This document shows positions 14,452 to 20,948 of a stretch of DNA of 20,948 nucleotides, piece after piece (the stretch's first letter is position 1; each line of letters opens with the position of its first letter). Source of the DNA: Deltaproteobacteria bacterium (GTDB lineage: Bacteria > Myxococcota > UBA796 > SXON01); the NCBI GenBank assembly GCA_947483545.1, contig CANKNP010000043.1, forward strand, positions 1 through 20,948, read 5' to 3'. The notes beneath the pieces were generated by a model. It searched no databases, was not told the DNA's origin, and saw only the letters and a list, made by a program, of their open reading frames with translations. The position numbers were made by a program, and so were the translations under genes.

Positions 14452-14527
14452 CGAGCCGAGATGCGCGCGACTACGAGCGCGTGGCCGGTTTCGTCGGGAG
14501 TACCCTCCGAAACCGGCCCTCGGCTCG
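14452..14527 (+). repeat. Three-branched palindromic element
   Basis: The outer stem CGAGCCGAG (14452-14460) pairs with CTCGGCTCG (14519-14527). Inside are two hairpins: CGCGC/GCGCG (14464-14468 with 14477-14481) and a perfect 11-bp stem GGCCGGTTTCG/CGAAACCGGCC (14483-14493 with 14508-14518). The latter is capped by a TC/TC internal loop and GGG-AGTA-CCC. The order makes a Y-shaped (three-way-junction) fold in RNA or in extruded DNA. There is no ORF. It is probably a dispersed palindromic repeat or a structured RNA; the window holds only one copy. Confidence 0.65.
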
Positions 14528-14579
14528 GGTGCGCTTGAGCGCTTGCGCGGTTGCGCAGGGCCGGTGCGGTGCGCCGAGG

Positions 14580-15314
14580 TCATCCCGCCGCCGGGCCGAG
14601 GCCCCTGGCCCGGGCGTACTTCAAGATCACATAGAGGGCGCCGAGCACCGCGACGACAAAGCCCGGGAGCCCGTCGCGAAAACCCTGGCCGAGCACATAG
14701 CCGCGGAAGAAGTGCCAGAGCGGCCGCACGCCCAGGTCGAAGGGGGCCAGCCCAACGCGAGCGGTGCGGGCCGCGATGGCGGTGTATCGGTCGATCGTCG
14801 CGAGGTGCTCGCCGAGGGTTCGGTAGGGCGCGTGCTGGAGGTCCTGTTGGAGCGCGGTGATCGTGCCAGCGTCGAGCTGATCGTGGGGGTTGAGCCCGGT
14901 CCAGCGGGCGCCCTCGCGCCGGGCCAGCCGTACCCGACGATCCGGATACCAGCGGCCGTGCCGCAGGGGCGTGCCGAGCCAGAAGTTGCGCCGGGGCATG
15001 GAAGCGCCTGTGGTGGGGGGCGCGTCCAAGAAGGCGAGGATCTCCGCGGCAAGCGCCTCGGGGACCCACTCATCCGCGTCGATCGAGAGGACCCATTCGC
15101 CCCGGCTGGCCGCGAGCCCCCGGTTCTTCTGCGCCACATGCCCCGGCCAGTCCACGCGGAGGACCCGCGCGCCCAACGCCTCCGCGCGCTCCGCGGTCCC
15201 GTCGGTGCTTCCAGAGTCCAGCACGACCACCTCATCGCAGAACCCGAGCGACTGAATCGCACGCTCGATCCGGTCGATCTCGTCGCGCGCGATGATGCAG
15301 CCGGAGAGCCTCAC
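14580..15314 (-). CDS. Glycosyltransferase family 2 (WaaE/KdtX-like)
   Basis: Predicted 244-residue GT-A enzyme. Motifs are GCIIARDEIDRI at 5-16, VVLDSGSTDGT at 30-40 (nucleotide binding), QKNRGL at 62-67 and SIDADE at 77-82, with the metal-binding D-A-D. These are followed by MPRRNFWLG and GRWYPDRRVRL, the pattern of LPS-core glucosyltransferases of the WaaE/KdtX type; the usual VHE is NPHDQ here. The C-terminal ~60 residues are basic and amphipathic, as in membrane-associated relatives. The GTG start at 15314 overlaps the TGA of the phosphoesterase gene (GTGA), so a longer reading frame into that gene was discarded. It probably transfers a hexose from UDP- or GDP-sugar to a lipid-A-core-like acceptor at the inner membrane. 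Confidence 0.88.
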   Translation of the reverse strand: MRLSGCIIARDEIDRIERAIQSLGFCDEVVVLDSGSTDGTAERAEALGARVLRVDWPGHVAQKNRGLAASRGEWVLSIDADEWVPEALAAEILAFLDAPPTTGASMPRRNFWLGTPLRHGRWYPDRRVRLARREGARWTGLNPHDQLDAGTITALQQDLQHAPYRTLGEHLATIDRYTAIAARTARVGLAPFDLGVRPLWHFFRGYVLGQGFRDGLPGFVVAVLGALYVILKYARARGLGPAAG

Positions 15315-16291
15315 GACGCCTTGTCCCTCTTGAGCTTCATCTCCCCCTTTCGGAACCGGAGCCAACCAAGGTATTGGTTTCGCCACCACCGCTCGAAGTG
15401 AAGCTCCTTCAGCTCTCCTCCCAGCACCGCGCGGTACAGCTCGCCGCGGTATTCGTGGCCTGTGACCCGGTCCTTGACCTCGAAGGCGCCGTCCACCAAG
15501 CGGGTGACCTGCGCCTGCGCGAAGGTCCACGAGCCGGTGTTGACGTAGCGCACGCCGTCCTCTTCGAAGTTCCCGGGCATGTGCGAGTGCCCGCAGACCA
15601 CAGCCTTGGCCCCGGACGCCTTGCCGAACGCCAACGAAGGGAATGTCAGCGTCATGGGATCGCCGGCCTCGCCCCGCACCCAGTAGTCCATGTAGCGCTG
15701 CGAGCGGTCGGTCAGCGCCCCGAGACCGCACAGCCGCAGCAGCCGGTTGCGCGCCGCGGTGATCTGCCAGAGTCGGTAGCCGAGCCAGAACGTGAACCGA
15801 TTGGGCAGGGTGTAGAAATCATGCAAGGGGATGCGGAGCCAAACGCCGAATTGTTTTTCGACGCCGTGATGCACGCGGGTCATCACGCCGGCGTTCTTTA
15901 CATCCTCCCCGATGAACGGGTCGAATTGGTGACCGTGCTGGATCGAGATCTCGTCGCCGATCCAGAGCCGCTCGGCCACCTCCCAACGTAGGAAATCGCG
16001 ATAGACGCGAATGTCGTGGTCGTGGTTTCCGGTCAGATAGATCACCCGGCACTTCTGGGCGAGATCCGCGATCACACGCAGCAGCGGGCCGTGCGCCTTG
16101 AGCACGGGGGTCAGGTCGTGCGCCTGCAGGAGATCGATCGCGTCCCCGTTGATCACGAGCACGCCGTTCTCGGCCTGAACCTCCGCGAGCAGCTCCATGA
16201 GGAGCCGATCCTTGCCCATGAACGCATCGCTGCGGCCGCCATCCCCCAGGTGCAGGTCCGACACGATCGTCACCGGTCGATCCCCGGCCAT
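15311..16291 (-). CDS. Metallophosphoesterase (LpxH / COG2908-like)
   Basis: Predicted 326-residue calcineurin-type phosphoesterase. Metal ligands are visible in order: SDLHLGD at 11-17, NGDAIDL at 48-54, GNHDHD at 88-93, QHGHQFD at 118-124 and GHSHMPG at 234-240. This matches the UDP-2,3-diacylglucosamine pyrophosphatase-like (LpxH, COG2908) group. It is longer than classical LpxH (about 240 residues) because of an insertion at about 125-225 and a basic C-terminal tail. The ATG at 16291 was chosen because GGAGGTCCGC gives a well-placed Shine-Dalgarno sequence. An in-frame ATG at 16336 lacks one but has GATAAG 8 nt upstream. The 4-nt GTGA overlap with the WaaE-like gene supports a shared role in glycolipid biosynthesis. 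Confidence 0.87.
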   Translation of the reverse strand: MAGDRPVTIVSDLHLGDGGRSDAFMGKDRLLMELLAEVQAENGVLVINGDAIDLLQAHDLTPVLKAHGPLLRVIADLAQKCRVIYLTGNHDHDIRVYRDFLRWEVAERLWIGDEISIQHGHQFDPFIGEDVKNAGVMTRVHHGVEKQFGVWLRIPLHDFYTLPNRFTFWLGYRLWQITAARNRLLRLCGLGALTDRSQRYMDYWVRGEAGDPMTLTFPSLAFGKASGAKAVVCGHSHMPGNFEEDGVRYVNTGSWTFAQAQVTRLVDGAFEVKDRVTGHEYRGELYRAVLGGELKELHFERWWRNQYLGWLRFRKGEMKLKRDKAS

Positions 16292-16296
16292 GCGGA

Positions 16297-16301
16297 CCTC
16301 C
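16297..16301 (-). promoter_or_regulatory. Shine-Dalgarno site deciding the phosphoesterase start
   Basis: GGAGG on the minus strand ends 5 nt before the ATG at 16291. It is one of the clearest ribosome-binding sites in the window and favours this start over the ATG at 16336. Confidence 0.6.
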
Positions 16302-16360
16302 AGGGAGTCGTTGGGGTGGGCCCAGGAGAACGGCATGGCGCGGGCTTATCACACTCTGTT

Positions 16361-16388
16361 GGGGGCTTTAGGCCCCCCACGCCCCCCG
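16361..16388 (+). repeat. G-run/C-run hairpin E3 with recurring 18-mer
   Basis: GGGGGC-TTTAG-GCCCCC (16361-16377) runs into the 18-mer GGCCCCCCACGCCCCCCG (16371-16388), identical to 14434-14451. It lies between the GH13 stop and the phosphoesterase start, both on the minus strand. It could separate the two units. Read on the minus strand, no T-run follows, so a classical terminator is doubtful. Confidence 0.6.
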
Positions 16389-16427
16389 GGCCGGACGCTT
16401 TGGCATCTGCTTCGTCTGGCGAGAACC

Positions 16428-17954
16428 TCAGGGCAGGGACACAAGGCCACCGCCGCACGCGCTCGCCTCCCGGGGGACGTCGAGGGTGTAGGCCCAAGGA
16501 CCCAGGGTCTCCCGCCCGACGCGCTGGGGCTCGCCGGAGAGGTTGATGGTCACGCGCAGGGCGCCAGCGGGGGTTTCGCGCACAAAATCGAGCACGGCGG
16601 GGGCTGAGCGGCGGGGCTCCCAGCCCTCCGTCGTGGCCAGATCCAGCCTCGATCGCACGCATCCCAGGTCCCGCACCAGCTGGAGCATGCTCCCGGCCAT
16701 AGCGAGCTCCGCTTGGACGTTCAGGCCCTGAAGGTAGCCTGGGTCGGCCGTGAACCATGCCGGGCCGTTGGAGAACCCGGCTTCGTTCGAGGTGTCCCAG
16801 GGCATCGGCGCCCGGTTCGCGAGGTCCTGGCCGGTGCCGCTGGTGGCGTCGGCGAGGTCCAGCTCCTCGCCGTAGTAGAGCACCGGGGAGCCGGGTAGCA
16901 GCAGGTGCGCGACCATCAGCGCGCGTCGGGCCGCTGGGTCGGGGATGCGCGTGGCGAGCCGATCCTGGTCGTGAGATCCCAGGAAACTCGCCATCTGCAG
17001 GTCCACCCCCACGTCCACCTGCGCCTGGATCACAGCGCGCAGCTCTGGGACCGCGCGGTCCGGATCCGCGTAGATGTCCTCCCACAGGTCGTTCCGCGGA
17101 AAATCGAGGACGTCGTCCGCTTCCGGGATATCCGAGGTTCCGAGCCAGGAGATCGACCGCGCCACGTCGTGTTCGCTCGCCTCCGCAAGGAAGCGAACGC
17201 CCGGGTGCGCCGCTTGGAGCCGGGCCCGCAAGCCCGCCAAGAGCACGTGCGACGACGCGGTCCCCTCGGTCACCTCCCCCTCCTCCACCAGCATCAGCAC
17301 CGCATCGAGGCGGTATCCGTCTGCCCCGGCTTCGAGCCATTCCCCCATCACCTCGACCATCGCGTCCACGACCTCGGTGCGCTCCCAGTCGAGATCCGGC
17401 ATCTCCGCGCCGAACTTCGCGTAGTAGGAGCCTCCTCGCGCTGAGGTGAACCAGGTGACGCCGTCCGCCGCGTCGGTCCGATGCACCGCCCAGACCGAGT
17501 CACCAGACTCGGCAGCTTGAAACCACGGATGGCTCCGATGCACGTGGTTGAGCGGCAGGTCGATCAGCACCTTCATGCCGCGCGCGTGGGCGTCGGCGAC
17601 CAGGAGGCCGAGGTCTGTCGGCGAACCATAGGCGGCGTGAAGCGTCGAAAAGTCGGTGACGTCGTAGCCGGCCGGCCCGAACGCTGGGAACAGCGGCATG
17701 AGCCAGAGGGTCTGCACGCCCAGGTCCTGAAGGTAGGGGAGGCGGCTTTGGAGCCCAGGGAGGTCGCCGATGCCGTCGCCATCGGAGTCCTGGAAGGATC
17801 GGACGTACACCTCGTAGGTCAGGCCGGAAGGCGCCTGCGGGGTTGACGGCGCCGCGTGGAGGGGTGGGGTGGCCGCGGCCACCGACACGAGCGGCGGGGT
17901 CAGCGAGATCGGGCGCGTGGACACGGGGGCACAGGCGAGCAACAGAGCGAGCAT
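16428..17954 (-). CDS. GH13 alpha-glucosidase/alpha-amylase-like lipoprotein
   Basis: Predicted 508-residue glycoside hydrolase of the alpha-amylase superfamily, exported as a lipoprotein: leader MLALLLAC with lipobox Cys8, then a Thr/Pro/Ala linker to about 43. GH13 landmarks are the calcium-type loop DSDGDGIGDLPG at 56-67, region I DLPLNH at 132-137, region II GYRLDA with nucleophile Asp217, region III FLAEAS with acid/base Glu258, and region IV FLGSHD with Asp329 (Ser replacing the usual Asn of NHD). PVLYYGEE at 357-364 and RAPMPWD at 381-387 recall oligo-1,6- and alpha-glucosidases. The ATG at 17954 was chosen for its GAGG 5 nt upstream; an ATG 27 nt earlier is also in frame. It probably hydrolyses malto-oligosaccharides or similar alpha-glucans outside the inner membrane. 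A palindrome array lies upstream. Confidence 0.88.
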   Translation of the reverse strand: MLALLLACAPVSTRPISLTPPLVSVAAATPPLHAAPSTPQAPSGLTYEVYVRSFQDSDGDGIGDLPGLQSRLPYLQDLGVQTLWLMPLFPAFGPAGYDVTDFSTLHAAYGSPTDLGLLVADAHARGMKVLIDLPLNHVHRSHPWFQAAESGDSVWAVHRTDAADGVTWFTSARGGSYYAKFGAEMPDLDWERTEVVDAMVEVMGEWLEAGADGYRLDAVLMLVEEGEVTEGTASSHVLLAGLRARLQAAHPGVRFLAEASEHDVARSISWLGTSDIPEADDVLDFPRNDLWEDIYADPDRAVPELRAVIQAQVDVGVDLQMASFLGSHDQDRLATRIPDPAARRALMVAHLLLPGSPVLYYGEELDLADATSGTGQDLANRAPMPWDTSNEAGFSNGPAWFTADPGYLQGLNVQAELAMAGSMLQLVRDLGCVRSRLDLATTEGWEPRRSAPAVLDFVRETPAGALRVTINLSGEPQRVGRETLGPWAYTLDVPREASACGGGLVSLP

Positions 17955-18186
17955 CGACACCTCGCGGGGCACCCATGTCAAGGACCGTGCCGCGCGGATG
18001 GTGCTGAAAACGGTAAGTTGTACCTGCGCCAGGGTGTCAGGGGTGACGGACCTCCGTCAGGGGTGACGGACGTCTGTCAGTTGACACCCCTGGGGGGGCC
18101 ATCGGCGCCGGTGTCGGCGCGGGCGCGGGCGCTCCTGCTTCTTTGGGGCGTCAGGAGTCGTCCGCGGGCGGTTAGGCGGTTGCCCG
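17955..18186. other. Divergent intergenic region
   Basis: This region of 232 bases lies between the GH13 gene (-) and a small gene (+). It contains the 20-bp-periodic palindrome array at 18032-18092 and a GC-rich stretch to the small gene. A TTGACA at 18081-18086 matches the -35 consensus, but I see no -10 at the right distance. No ORF here is convincing. Confidence 0.5.
18032..18092 (+). promoter_or_regulatory. Array of three GTCA-N-TGAC palindromes at 20-bp spacing
   Basis: GTCAGGGGTGAC occurs at 18036-18047 and again at 18056-18067, and GTCAGTTGAC at 18076-18085, giving an exact 20-bp period. The spacers form further palindromes (TGACGGA-CC-TCCGTCA at 18044-18059, and TGACGGA-CG-TCTGTCA at 18064-18079 with one mismatch). 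The whole is bounded by near-complementary CCAGGGTGTCA and TGACACCCCTGG. Equal spacing of about two helical turns is what a cooperative operator would show. A REP-like hairpin repeat is the main alternative. Confidence 0.55.
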
Positions 18187-18525
18187 ATGTCCACCCCGAA
18201 CAAGCCCGCTTCTGCGCCGTCGGCCCCGTCCGGGGCTCCCGGCACGGTTCTACCGGGCTCTCGCGTCCGGGTTCTGGATCGGCCGATCCATCCTCAACTG
18301 GAGGCGTTGGAGCCCGAGTTCGCCCGCCTCCAACGTTGGCAGATGGGGCGGGTCTTTCGGGTCAACAGCGTCAGCCCGGGCGGCCACGTCGGGCTCCCCG
18401 ATGAGGATGTCGACGGCAATCGGCAGCCCTCCGATCTCCACCCCGGGTTCGTTCACCCGTCGCTCGTGGAGGAGGTATGCTCTCCCGATGTGGTTCGCGC
18501 TCCTCCCGCTGGCCCTCGCCGATGA
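18187..18525 (+). CDS. Small protein of unknown function
   Basis: Predicted 112-residue soluble protein without a signal peptide. A Pro/Ser/Ala-rich start (to about 24) is followed by a natural-looking, charged stretch (about 25-95) that includes FARLQRWQMGRVFRV and SVSPGGHVGLPDED. I do not recognise the family. Its final 13 codons overlap the next gene in another frame. An antisense frame at 18250-18627 is also open but has a Ser/Gly/Arg shadow composition. The Shine-Dalgarno sequence is weak. It may be co-transcribed with the next gene. Confidence 0.5.
   Translation: MSTPNKPASAPSAPSGAPGTVLPGSRVRVLDRPIHPQLEALEPEFARLQRWQMGRVFRVNSVSPGGHVGLPDEDVDGNRQPSDLHPGFVHPSLVEEVCSPDVVRAPPAGPRR
18452..18481 (+). 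promoter_or_regulatory. Candidate near-leaderless promoter for the following small gene
   Basis: TTCACC (18452-18457) and TATGCT (18476-18481) are 18 nt apart, and the -10 ends 6 nt before the ATG at 18488. If used, the transcript would start at about the ATG. A GGAGGAGG lies 12 nt before the ATG, an unusually long Shine-Dalgarno spacing, so leadered translation from an upstream promoter is the alternative. Confidence 0.3.
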
Positions 18526-18910
18526 CCCGCAGCCGCTCAGCGCCTCGGAGGTGCTGGACTTCGTGGACACCCGGCCGCTTCGACACCCGGACGATTGGCG
18601 GCCGGTGCCGCTGACTCGTGTCAACATGGCGGATCAAGGGCCGATCGAGCTTCGGATGACGCACGATGCGCGGATGGAGGGGATTGCCAAGACCAAAGCC
18701 ATGATGTCATGTGGCGGGTCCGTGCCAGCGCCCCGCCGCACCTTCGGCCTGATGCCGCTTGTGTTGCGCTCGGAGGAGGATTGGGCGCCGGTCATCCTTG
18801 TGCGAATGGCGCTCGTCGCCCGGCCGCCGGCGGACCCGACGGTGGACACACAGGCGACCCGGATTGCGGAGATCACCGCGCTGAAAGAGCAGCTTCGATC
18901 CGGCTGGTAG
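18488..18910 (+). CDS. Small exported protein of unknown function
   Basis: Predicted 140-residue protein with a short cleavable-type signal (MWFALLPLALA, cut before DD). The mature part is polar with a single Cys in MMSCGGS near residue 75; no known domain is recognised. Residues 82-106 (RTFGLMPLVLRSEEDWAPVILVRMA) suggest a small beta-rich fold, and the C-terminus is a helical TRIAEITALKEQL. The frame is open further upstream to 18401, but those residues are Ser/Arg-rich and precede the signal, so the ATG at 18488 was chosen. It overlaps the end of the previous gene by 38 nt and is convergent with pntB, 89 nt away. Confidence 0.65.
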   Translation: MWFALLPLALADDPQPLSASEVLDFVDTRPLRHPDDWRPVPLTRVNMADQGPIELRMTHDARMEGIAKTKAMMSCGGSVPAPRRTFGLMPLVLRSEEDWAPVILVRMALVARPPADPTVDTQATRIAEITALKEQLRSGW

Positions 18911-18999
18911 CGTTGGCGTCAGCTCGGGTTCCTTCATTGCTGAGAGAGGAGAGAGCGCGCCGGCCCGCACAGAACACCGTTCCGTGGAAGGAATGGATC
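18911..18999. other. Short convergent intergenic region
   Basis: These 89 bases lie between two convergent genes. I see only a weak TTCC...GGAA inverted repeat near 18980 and no strong terminator. Confidence 0.3.
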
Positions 19000-20403
19000 C
19001 TACCCCCCCAACCCCGCCAACAACGCATCCACGCTCTTCTTGGCGTCCCCGTACAGCATCCGCGTGCAATCCTTCAAGAACAGCGGGTTCTCGACCCCTG
19101 CGTAGCCAGCACCCTTCCCCCGCTTGAACACGACCACCCGGGCCGCCTCCCACGCGTGCAGCACGGGCATTCCGTAGATCGGCGACGACGGATCATCCAG
19201 GGCCCCCGGGTTCACGATGTCGTTCGCCCCGATCACGAGCACCACGTCCGTCTCCGGAAAATCCTCGTTGATCTCGTCCATCTCCAGCACGAGGTCGTAG
19301 GGTAGGTTGGCCTCTGCGAGCAGCACGTTCATGTGGCCCGGTAGTCGGCCGGCCACCGGGTGAATCGCAAAACGGACCTCCACCCCCCGGGCGCGCAGGT
19401 TCTTCGTGAGCGTACACACGGGGTGTTGGGCCTGCGCCACCGCCATGCCGTAGCCGGGCACGATCACCACGCTCTGGGCGTCGATCAGCTCTTTCACCAG
19501 CTCGTCGATGTCGGTCGCGATCGGCTCTCCCACGGGTCCGCTCGCTGCGACCGGCGCCACGCCCTCCGCGACCCCGAAACCCCCCAGGATCACGCTCCAG
19601 AAGCTCCGTGCCATCGCCTTGCACATGATGTACGAGAGGATGGCGCCCGAGCTGCCGACGAGCGCGCCCGTCACGATCAGCAGGTCGTTCTGGAGCAAGA
19701 AACCATCGGCGGCGGCGGCCCAGCCCGAGTAGCTGTTCAGCATCGACACAACGACCGGCATGTCGGCGCCGCCGATCGCCATCACCATGTGCCAGCCCAG
19801 GAACCCGCCGATCGCGGTCATCGCCAGCAGGAGCGGGAGCCCGTCCACGGGGTTCATCGCGTACGGCACGGCCATGCCGAGCACTGCCAGCACCAGCACG
19901 AGGTTGAGCGCGTGCCGGCCAGGGAGCGTCAGCGGACTCGACCGGATCTTGCCCTCCAGCTTGCCCCAAGCCACCACCGAGCCGGTGAACGTCACTGCGC
20001 CGATGAACACGCCGATGTACAGCGCCAAGCTGTGGACGATGCCCTCGGCACCATCGGGGACGTGACCCCCAAGCTGGCTCGCGTACCCGACCAACGCGGC
20101 GGAGAGGCCCACAAAACTGTGGAGAATCGCCACCAGTTGGGGCATGGACGTCATGGCGACGCGCTGGGCCAGCGTGCCACCGATGGCCAGACCGATCAAC
20201 ACAACGACTGCCAGCACAGCGAGCGCTTGGGGGGGCAGCAGCAGCGCGGTCGCCCCGATGGCCACTGCCATGCCGATCATGCCCTGGGTGTTGCCCGACC
20301 GGGCGGTCTCGGGGTTCGAGAGCCCGCCGAGGCTGCGGATGAACAATGCGGAAGCGGTGATGTACGCCGCGGTCGAGAGCCCGGAGGCCAGGTTGGCGTC
20401 CAT
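19000..20403 (-). CDS. pntB: NAD(P) transhydrogenase subunit beta
   Basis: Predicted 467-residue beta subunit of the proton-translocating transhydrogenase, which uses the proton gradient to make NADPH from NADH and NADP+. The first ~270 residues are the membrane domain with about nine helices. The C-terminal ~185 residues are the NADP(H)-binding domain: [45 protein letters not shown] and the final [11 protein letters not shown] are all standard family sequences. The length is normal. The ATG follows the TAG of pntA directly (TAGATG), the usual operon order. The annotation is secure. Confidence 0.97.
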   Translation of the reverse strand: MDANLASGLSTAAYITASALFIRSLGGLSNPETARSGNTQGMIGMAVAIGATALLLPPQALAVLAVVVLIGLAIGGTLAQRVAMTSMPQLVAILHSFVGLSAALVGYASQLGGHVPDGAEGIVHSLALYIGVFIGAVTFTGSVVAWGKLEGKIRSSPLTLPGRHALNLVLVLAVLGMAVPYAMNPVDGLPLLLAMTAIGGFLGWHMVMAIGGADMPVVVSMLNSYSGWAAAADGFLLQNDLLIVTGALVGSSGAILSYIMCKAMARSFWSVILGGFGVAEGVAPVAASGPVGEPIATDIDELVKELIDAQSVVIVPGYGMAVAQAQHPVCTLTKNLRARGVEVRFAIHPVAGRLPGHMNVLLAEANLPYDLVLEMDEINEDFPETDVVLVIGANDIVNPGALDDPSSPIYGMPVLHAWEAARVVVFKRGKGAGYAGVENPLFLKDCTRMLYGDAKKSVDALLAGLGG

Positions 20404-20948
20404 CTAGGCCTCCCTCCGGAACATGCCGAGCATTCGACGTGTCACGAGAAACCCGCCGCCGACGTTGATCATCGCGAGCAGGATGGCGAGCGTGGCGACG
20501 GCGGTCGTCGGGCTCAGAAGCTCTGCGCCGGTCGCCGACATCGCGGCCATGCCGCCGACCAGGATGATGCCGGAAATGGCGTTCGTCACGCTCATCAGCG
20601 GCGTGTGCAGCGCGGGGGTCACGTTCCAGACGACCTGCCAGCCAATGAAGCAGGCGAGCACAAAGACGAGGACGTGGGAGAGGAACGCCGGCGGGGCGAC
20701 CGGCCCCATCGCGAGGAGCAGAACCCCCGCCGCGGCGAGCGTGAGGTTGGTGGCTTTGGACGGCGGCGTGGCGGGCGCGCCGTGGCCGTGCGCGGAGGCC
20801 TTTTTCCGGGGCTTTGCCCTCGGGGCCGCCACGGCCACAGGCGCCTTCGCCGCGGAAGGGGCCGGCGTCGCTGCGATCGGCTGGGGCGCCAGCCGGGGTG
20901 GCGGCCAGGTGACCGCGCCGGCGTGGCAGACCGTCATCGGACGGACGA
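20404..20948 (-). CDS. pntA: NAD(P) transhydrogenase subunit alpha, C-terminal part (5' end outside window)
   Basis: The final ~180 residues of the alpha subunit. VTWPPP near the window edge marks the end of the NAD-binding domain. It is followed by a ~45-residue Ala/Pro/Lys linker with an AHGHG stretch, then four hydrophobic helices including VWNVTPALHTPLMSVTNAIS, the conserved membrane core. It ends with RRMLGMFRREA as in other PntA proteins. The frame stays open to the window end and the sequence before the internal ATG at 20937 is typical PntA, so that ATG is not the start. Fused NAD-binding and membrane domains indicate the E. coli-type two-subunit enzyme. Confidence 0.93.
   Translation of the reverse strand, partial: VRPMTVCHAGAVTWPPPRLAPQPIAATPAPSAAKAPVAVAAPRAKPRKKASAHGHGAPATPPSKATNLTLAAAGVLLLAMGPVAPPAFLSHVLVFVLACFIGWQVVWNVTPALHTPLMSVTNAISGIILVGGMAAMSATGAELLSPTTAVATLAILLAMINVGGGFLVTRRMLGMFRREA

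Larger units (their letters stand above)
14366..14579. other. 214-nt gap with stacked palindromes between two glycosyltransferase genes
   Basis: No coding capacity is convincing here. From the GT4 side it contains a 19-nt stretch resembling repeat copy B, a G/C hairpin, a three-branched palindromic element, and a GCGC-rich stretch to the GT2 stop. The gap may split the minus-strand gene group into two transcription units or attenuate read-through. Confidence 0.6.

Noticed and set aside
14452..14527. Integron attC site or tRNA
   Set aside because: No integrase, no attC core (GTTRRRY pairs), and no anticodon or T-arm pattern.
15315..15731. N-terminal extension of the GT2 ORF
   Set aside because: It overlaps the phosphoesterase gene in another frame and lacks GT2 features; the GTG in the GTGA overlap fits the family start.
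18036..18085. CRISPR-like direct repeats
   Set aside because: Only two full units and a partial one, with 8-nt spacers; no cas genes.
18250..18627. Antisense 125-codon ORF over the small genes
   Set aside because: Ser/Gly/Arg-rich start and no features; the plus-strand frames look more natural and one has a signal peptide.
1..20948. Insertion sequence, prophage or defence system
   Set aside because: No transposase, integrase, nuclease or phage structural gene is visible; the repeats are non-coding.

Overview
The window looks like a chromosomal stretch from a Myxococcota (myxobacterial, deltaproteobacterial) genome. The DNA is very G+C rich, with third codon positions almost all G or C. A large secreted protein ends in a MYXO-CTERM-type tail (Cys-Gly-Cys, one hydrophobic helix, then a run of Arg). 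Several exported proteins begin with the very short hydrophobic leaders seen in this group. There is no tRNA, rRNA, CRISPR array or transposase gene. Most of the window is ordinary envelope and energy metabolism, interrupted by several strongly folded, apparently dispersed, non-coding repeat elements.

Layout. 46-867 (-) is a lipoprotein alpha/beta hydrolase, divergent from 955-4257 (+), a surface protein with a subtilisin-like domain, eight FG-GAP repeats and a MYXO-CTERM tail. 8158 down to 4361 (-) is a three-gene ABC-2 exporter operon: ATPase, permease, and a permease fused to a CPBP intramembrane protease. A possible small fourth gene lies at 4074-4364. 8176-9876 (+) is an ArnT/GT39-like polytopic membrane protein. 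10071-10442 (+) is a DUF1304 membrane protein. 16291 down to 10446 (-) is an envelope-glycan group: LpxH/COG2908-like phosphoesterase, WaaE-like GT2, WaaG-like GT4, and a large transporter with a cyclic-nucleotide-binding tail. Within it, two gene pairs share GTGA stop/start overlaps. 16428-17954 (-) is a GH13 lipoprotein. 18187-18910 (+) holds two overlapping small genes of unknown function. 20948 down to 19000 (-) is pntA (3' part) and pntB, the proton-pumping transhydrogenase.

Main finding. Two inverted copies of a ~193-bp element lie at 7191-7383 and 8775-8968. Each folds into four consecutive hairpins, and the two copies differ by paired, compensatory changes in the stems, so the fold itself appears to be conserved. 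One copy fills the gap between the ABC ATPase and its permease. The other sits in frame inside the GT39-like gene and adds about 65 Arg/Pro-rich residues between membrane segments. A different three-branched palindromic element lies at 14452-14527. Three G-run/C-run hairpins ending in CCCCCCACG (10027, 14424, 16361) form another recurring class. A 20-bp-periodic array of GTCA-N-TGAC palindromes lies at 18036-18085, between the GH13 gene and the small-gene pair.

How the genes fit together. The glycosyltransferases, phosphoesterase, GT39-like protein and transporter all point to outer-membrane glycolipid assembly. The ABC-2/CPBP operon and the MYXO-CTERM protein point to export and surface processing. 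The transhydrogenase supplies NADPH and is probably unrelated to them.
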